A stretch of DNA of 64,000 bases from NCBI RefSeq assembly GCF_001545115.1, contig NZ_FCNU01000007.1, forward strand, positions 248,001 to 312,000, given 5' to 3'. The notes under the pieces are model-generated. The model was not told the origin of the DNA. It was given only the letters and a program-made list of their open reading frames with translations, and did not search any database. Of this stretch, positions 61,919 to 64,000 are shown piece after piece. The stretch comes from Candidatus Protochlamydia phocaeensis (GTDB lineage Bacteria > Chlamydiota > Chlamydiia > Chlamydiales > Parachlamydiaceae). The stretch's first letter is position 1, and each line of letters begins with the position of its first letter. Both the position numbers and the translations under genes were made by a program.

Positions 61919-63754
61919 TTATGCTTCTGCGAGGGCTGCAGGTACCAGCTCATCTTCATTGATGAGATTCTGCATAATAAATTGCTTGCGCTCAGGAGTG
62001 TTTTTTCCCATATAGAACTGCAAAGTCGGCTTGATATCAGAAAAGGAATGAATCGTAACGGGAATCAAGCGAATATCCTTGCCGATAAATTGCTTAAATT
62101 CTGAAGGGGAAATTTCCCCTAACCCTTTAAAGCGAGTGACCTCTATGCCTTTTTTCAATTTAGCTATCGCCCGCTCTTTTTCTTCTTCGGAGTAGCAATA
62201 AATCGTTTGATCTTTATTGCGCACTTTAAAAAGAGGCGTTTCTAGAATATAGAGATGCCCATTGAGCACCAATCCTTCAAAATACGTGAGAAAGAAGGTG
62301 ATCAATAGATTGCGGATATGCATGCCATCTACATCGGCATCGGTAGCCAAAATGACCTTATTATAGCGCAACAAGGCAATGTCATCTTCAATGTTAAGGG
62401 CATTCATCAAATTGAACATCTCTTCGTTCTTATAAAGCTGGTCAAGCTTCATACCGAATACGTTCAAAGGCTTGCCGCGCAAAGAAAAGACAGCTTGAGT
62501 CAGCGGATCACGAGAAGCGACAATTGAAGCGCTTGCCGAATCCCCTTCCGTCAAAAAGATCATGGTCTGATCACTATAGGCGGATTGGTCCTGGAAGTGG
62601 TATTTGCTATCCCTCAGCTTGGGGATTTTAAATGAAATTTTCTTTTGCTTCTCTTTGGCTTCTTTCTTGACAGCTGCCAGCTCGCGGCGCAGCTTTTCAT
62701 TGAAGACTATGCGTTCAATGAGACGATTGGCCGTTTCAGGATGCTTGTGCAGCAGATTGACAACCGCCTCCTTCACCTCTTGCACAACCGGTCCGCGCAA
62801 TTCGTTGTTCCCTAGCTTGTTTTTTGTCTGCGATTCAAAAATGGGATCTTTTACCCGAACCAAGACCGTTCCTACGATTCCCTCACGCACATCCACGCCT
62901 TGGAAGTTCTTTTTGGCAAACTCATTGACGCCTTTTAAGATTCCTTCGCGAAAAGCGGATAGATGCGTTCCCCCATCCGACGTGTATTGGCCGTTTACAA
63001 AGGAAAAATAGCTCTCTCCATAGCTATGCGTATGCAAGAAAGCAAACTCCAGCAATTTGCCCCGATAATGCAGAGGTTCATACAAACGATCCTCTGTCAC
63101 TTCGGCATTCAATAGATCGAGAAGTCCATTAGACGATTGAATTTTCTCTCCGTTGAACTCAAGGATTAAACCGGAATTGAGATAAGCATAATGCCAAATT
63201 CTTTTGAGAATATATTCTTTTTGAAAGCGATATTTTTTGAAAATTTCAGGATCTGGGATAAATTCTACAAAAGTCCCATTCGTTTCGCTTGTTTTTCCTT
63301 TCTTCTCAGCTTTAAGATGCCCTTGGCTAAAGAGCGCCTCGACATATTCCCCATCGCGATGACTGCGTACTAGAAAATGACTGGACAGCGCATTGACAGC
63401 CTTCGTTCCGACCCCGTTGAGCCCGACAGAGAATTGGAAAACATCATCATTATATTTAGCTCCCGTATTGATTTGGCTGACACAATCGATCACTTTGCCC
63501 AGTGGAATGCCTCGCCCAAAATCCCGGACAGATACGCAGCCGCGGTCTTCATCGACTTGTACAATAATTTTTTTGCCATACTTCATTATAAATTCATCGA
63601 CACTGTTATCGATGACTTCTTTTAGCATAATATATATGCCATCGTCAGGATTAGACCCATCGCCCAAGCGACCAATATACATACCCGAACGTAAACGAAT
63701 ATGAGCTAATGCATCTAATGTCTTAACCGTACTTTCGTCGTATTGTTTAGCCAT
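61919..63754 (-). CDS. Second type II topoisomerase B subunit (GyrB_2/ParE-like)
   Basis: ATPase subunit, 611 residues. GHKL domain: YIGRLGDGSNPDDG, LKEVIDNSVDEF, VRDFGRGIPLGKV, and GLNGVGTKAVNALS. The TOPRIM domain has LTEGDSASASIV and LATDADVDGMHIRNLL. The C-terminal end FKGLGEISPSEFKQFIGK is typical. Corresponds to CT661. It heads the probable gyrB_2-gyrA_2-recX transcript; AT-rich DNA from 63755 to the window end would hold its promoter. Confidence 0.94.
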   Translation of the reverse strand: MAKQYDESTVKTLDALAHIRLRSGMYIGRLGDGSNPDDGIYIMLKEVIDNSVDEFIMKYGKKIIVQVDEDRGCVSVRDFGRGIPLGKVIDCVSQINTGAKYNDDVFQFSVGLNGVGTKAVNALSSHFLVRSHRDGEYVEALFSQGHLKAEKKGKTSETNGTFVEFIPDPEIFKKYRFQKEYILKRIWHYAYLNSGLILEFNGEKIQSSNGLLDLLNAEVTEDRLYEPLHYRGKLLEFAFLHTHSYGESYFSFVNGQYTSDGGTHLSAFREGILKGVNEFAKKNFQGVDVREGIVGTVLVRVKDPIFESQTKNKLGNNELRGPVVQEVKEAVVNLLHKHPETANRLIERIVFNEKLRRELAAVKKEAKEKQKKISFKIPKLRDSKYHFQDQSAYSDQTMIFLTEGDSASASIVASRDPLTQAVFSLRGKPLNVFGMKLDQLYKNEEMFNLMNALNIEDDIALLRYNKVILATDADVDGMHIRNLLITFFLTYFEGLVLNGHLYILETPLFKVRNKDQTIYCYSEEEKERAIAKLKKGIEVTRFKGLGEISPSEFKQFIGKDIRLIPVTIHSFSDIKPTLQFYMGKNTPERKQFIMQNLINEDELVPAALAEA

Positions 63755-64000
63755 AACTGTAAATTTTTTAAGTGGTGAACAAAGAAAATATACCGCAAAA
63801 AGAATTCAAAATCCAGCTCTTTTTAGCAATTAAATCCAAAAATTGCCAAATCATTAATTAACAATATTAACAAGAATAATTAATCCTATTTTATAAGAAT
63901 TTAAGCTCTTTTTAAATTAGATATAGTTAATATTTTTCAATAGCGATTTGGAATCTAGCAATTCAAAGATCAGGGTAAAAATCTAAACGGCAGCCGAAAC

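Overview
This 64 kb window is chromosomal DNA of an amoeba-associated chlamydia, most likely a member of the Parachlamydiaceae (Protochlamydia/Parachlamydia type). Two blocks match gene orders known from Chlamydia trachomatis. One is dnaE-uhpC-hisS-aspS-mip-spoU-trxA (CT545 to CT539). The other is lptB-CT654-kdsA ... rluD ... gyrA_2-gyrB_2 (CT653 to CT661). In both blocks the old order is kept but lineage-specific genes, many resembling secreted effectors, have been inserted. Assignment below family level is a guess; moderate G+C in housekeeping genes and AT-rich accessory genes and spacers are what the sequence shows.

Layout. 1-3.8 kb: the 5' part of dnaE and a hexose-phosphate antiporter gene, both minus. 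3.8-10.5 kb: insertion holding an FHA-domain membrane protein and two unrecognised proteins. 10.5-17.2 kb: hisS, aspS, mip, trmL, a DUF2905 membrane protein, trxA and trhO. 17.2-22 kb: a helical protein, an Inc-like membrane protein with a long disordered tail, and a cysteine-containing conserved protein. 22-25 kb: SNF2 helicase. 25-32.7 kb: two paralogous mini-genes separated by hairpins, a secreted caspase-fold protease, a DNA alkyltransferase, a ferredoxin, a DoxX-like membrane protein, an ORF with an F-box-like N-terminus but no normal start, and a MORN-like lipoprotein. 32.9-35.3 kb: pheT. 35.6-40.4 kb: a membrane protein, a probable arginine-type ADP-ribosyltransferase, ndk, a glutamine amidotransferase and a second, exported NDK with a Tyr/Asn/Gly-rich prodomain. 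40.5-44.9 kb: folK-kdsA-lptC-lptA-lptB (minus). 45-52 kb: a leucine-rich-repeat protein, a small membrane protein, tRNA-Arg(TCT) and a large DHH phosphoesterase. 52-54.4 kb: khpA, dtd, rluD and a small conserved gene. 55-59 kb: a small Ala/Thr-rich protein and a decayed large gene ending in an ADP-ribosyltransferase-like region. 59-63.8 kb: recX and the second gyrase/topoisomerase IV pair (minus).

How the genes fit together. The housekeeping set covers translation (three aminoacyl-tRNA synthetases, Dtd, TrmL, TrhO, RluD), replication/topology, LPS precursor synthesis plus export (KdsA, LptA/B/C), folate (FolK and possibly the amidotransferase) and import of host sugar phosphates. The accessory set looks like a host-interaction repertoire: ADP-ribosyltransferase, caspase-like protease, LRR and F-box-like proteins, Inc-like proteins and an exported nucleotide kinase.

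Spacers carry two families of imperfect palindromic elements. The larger one is about 100-160 bp with related ends reading roughly TTAAAACC, and appears ten or more times as full or half copies, always outside genes. I see no phage, CRISPR array, insertion-sequence transposase or rRNA operon.
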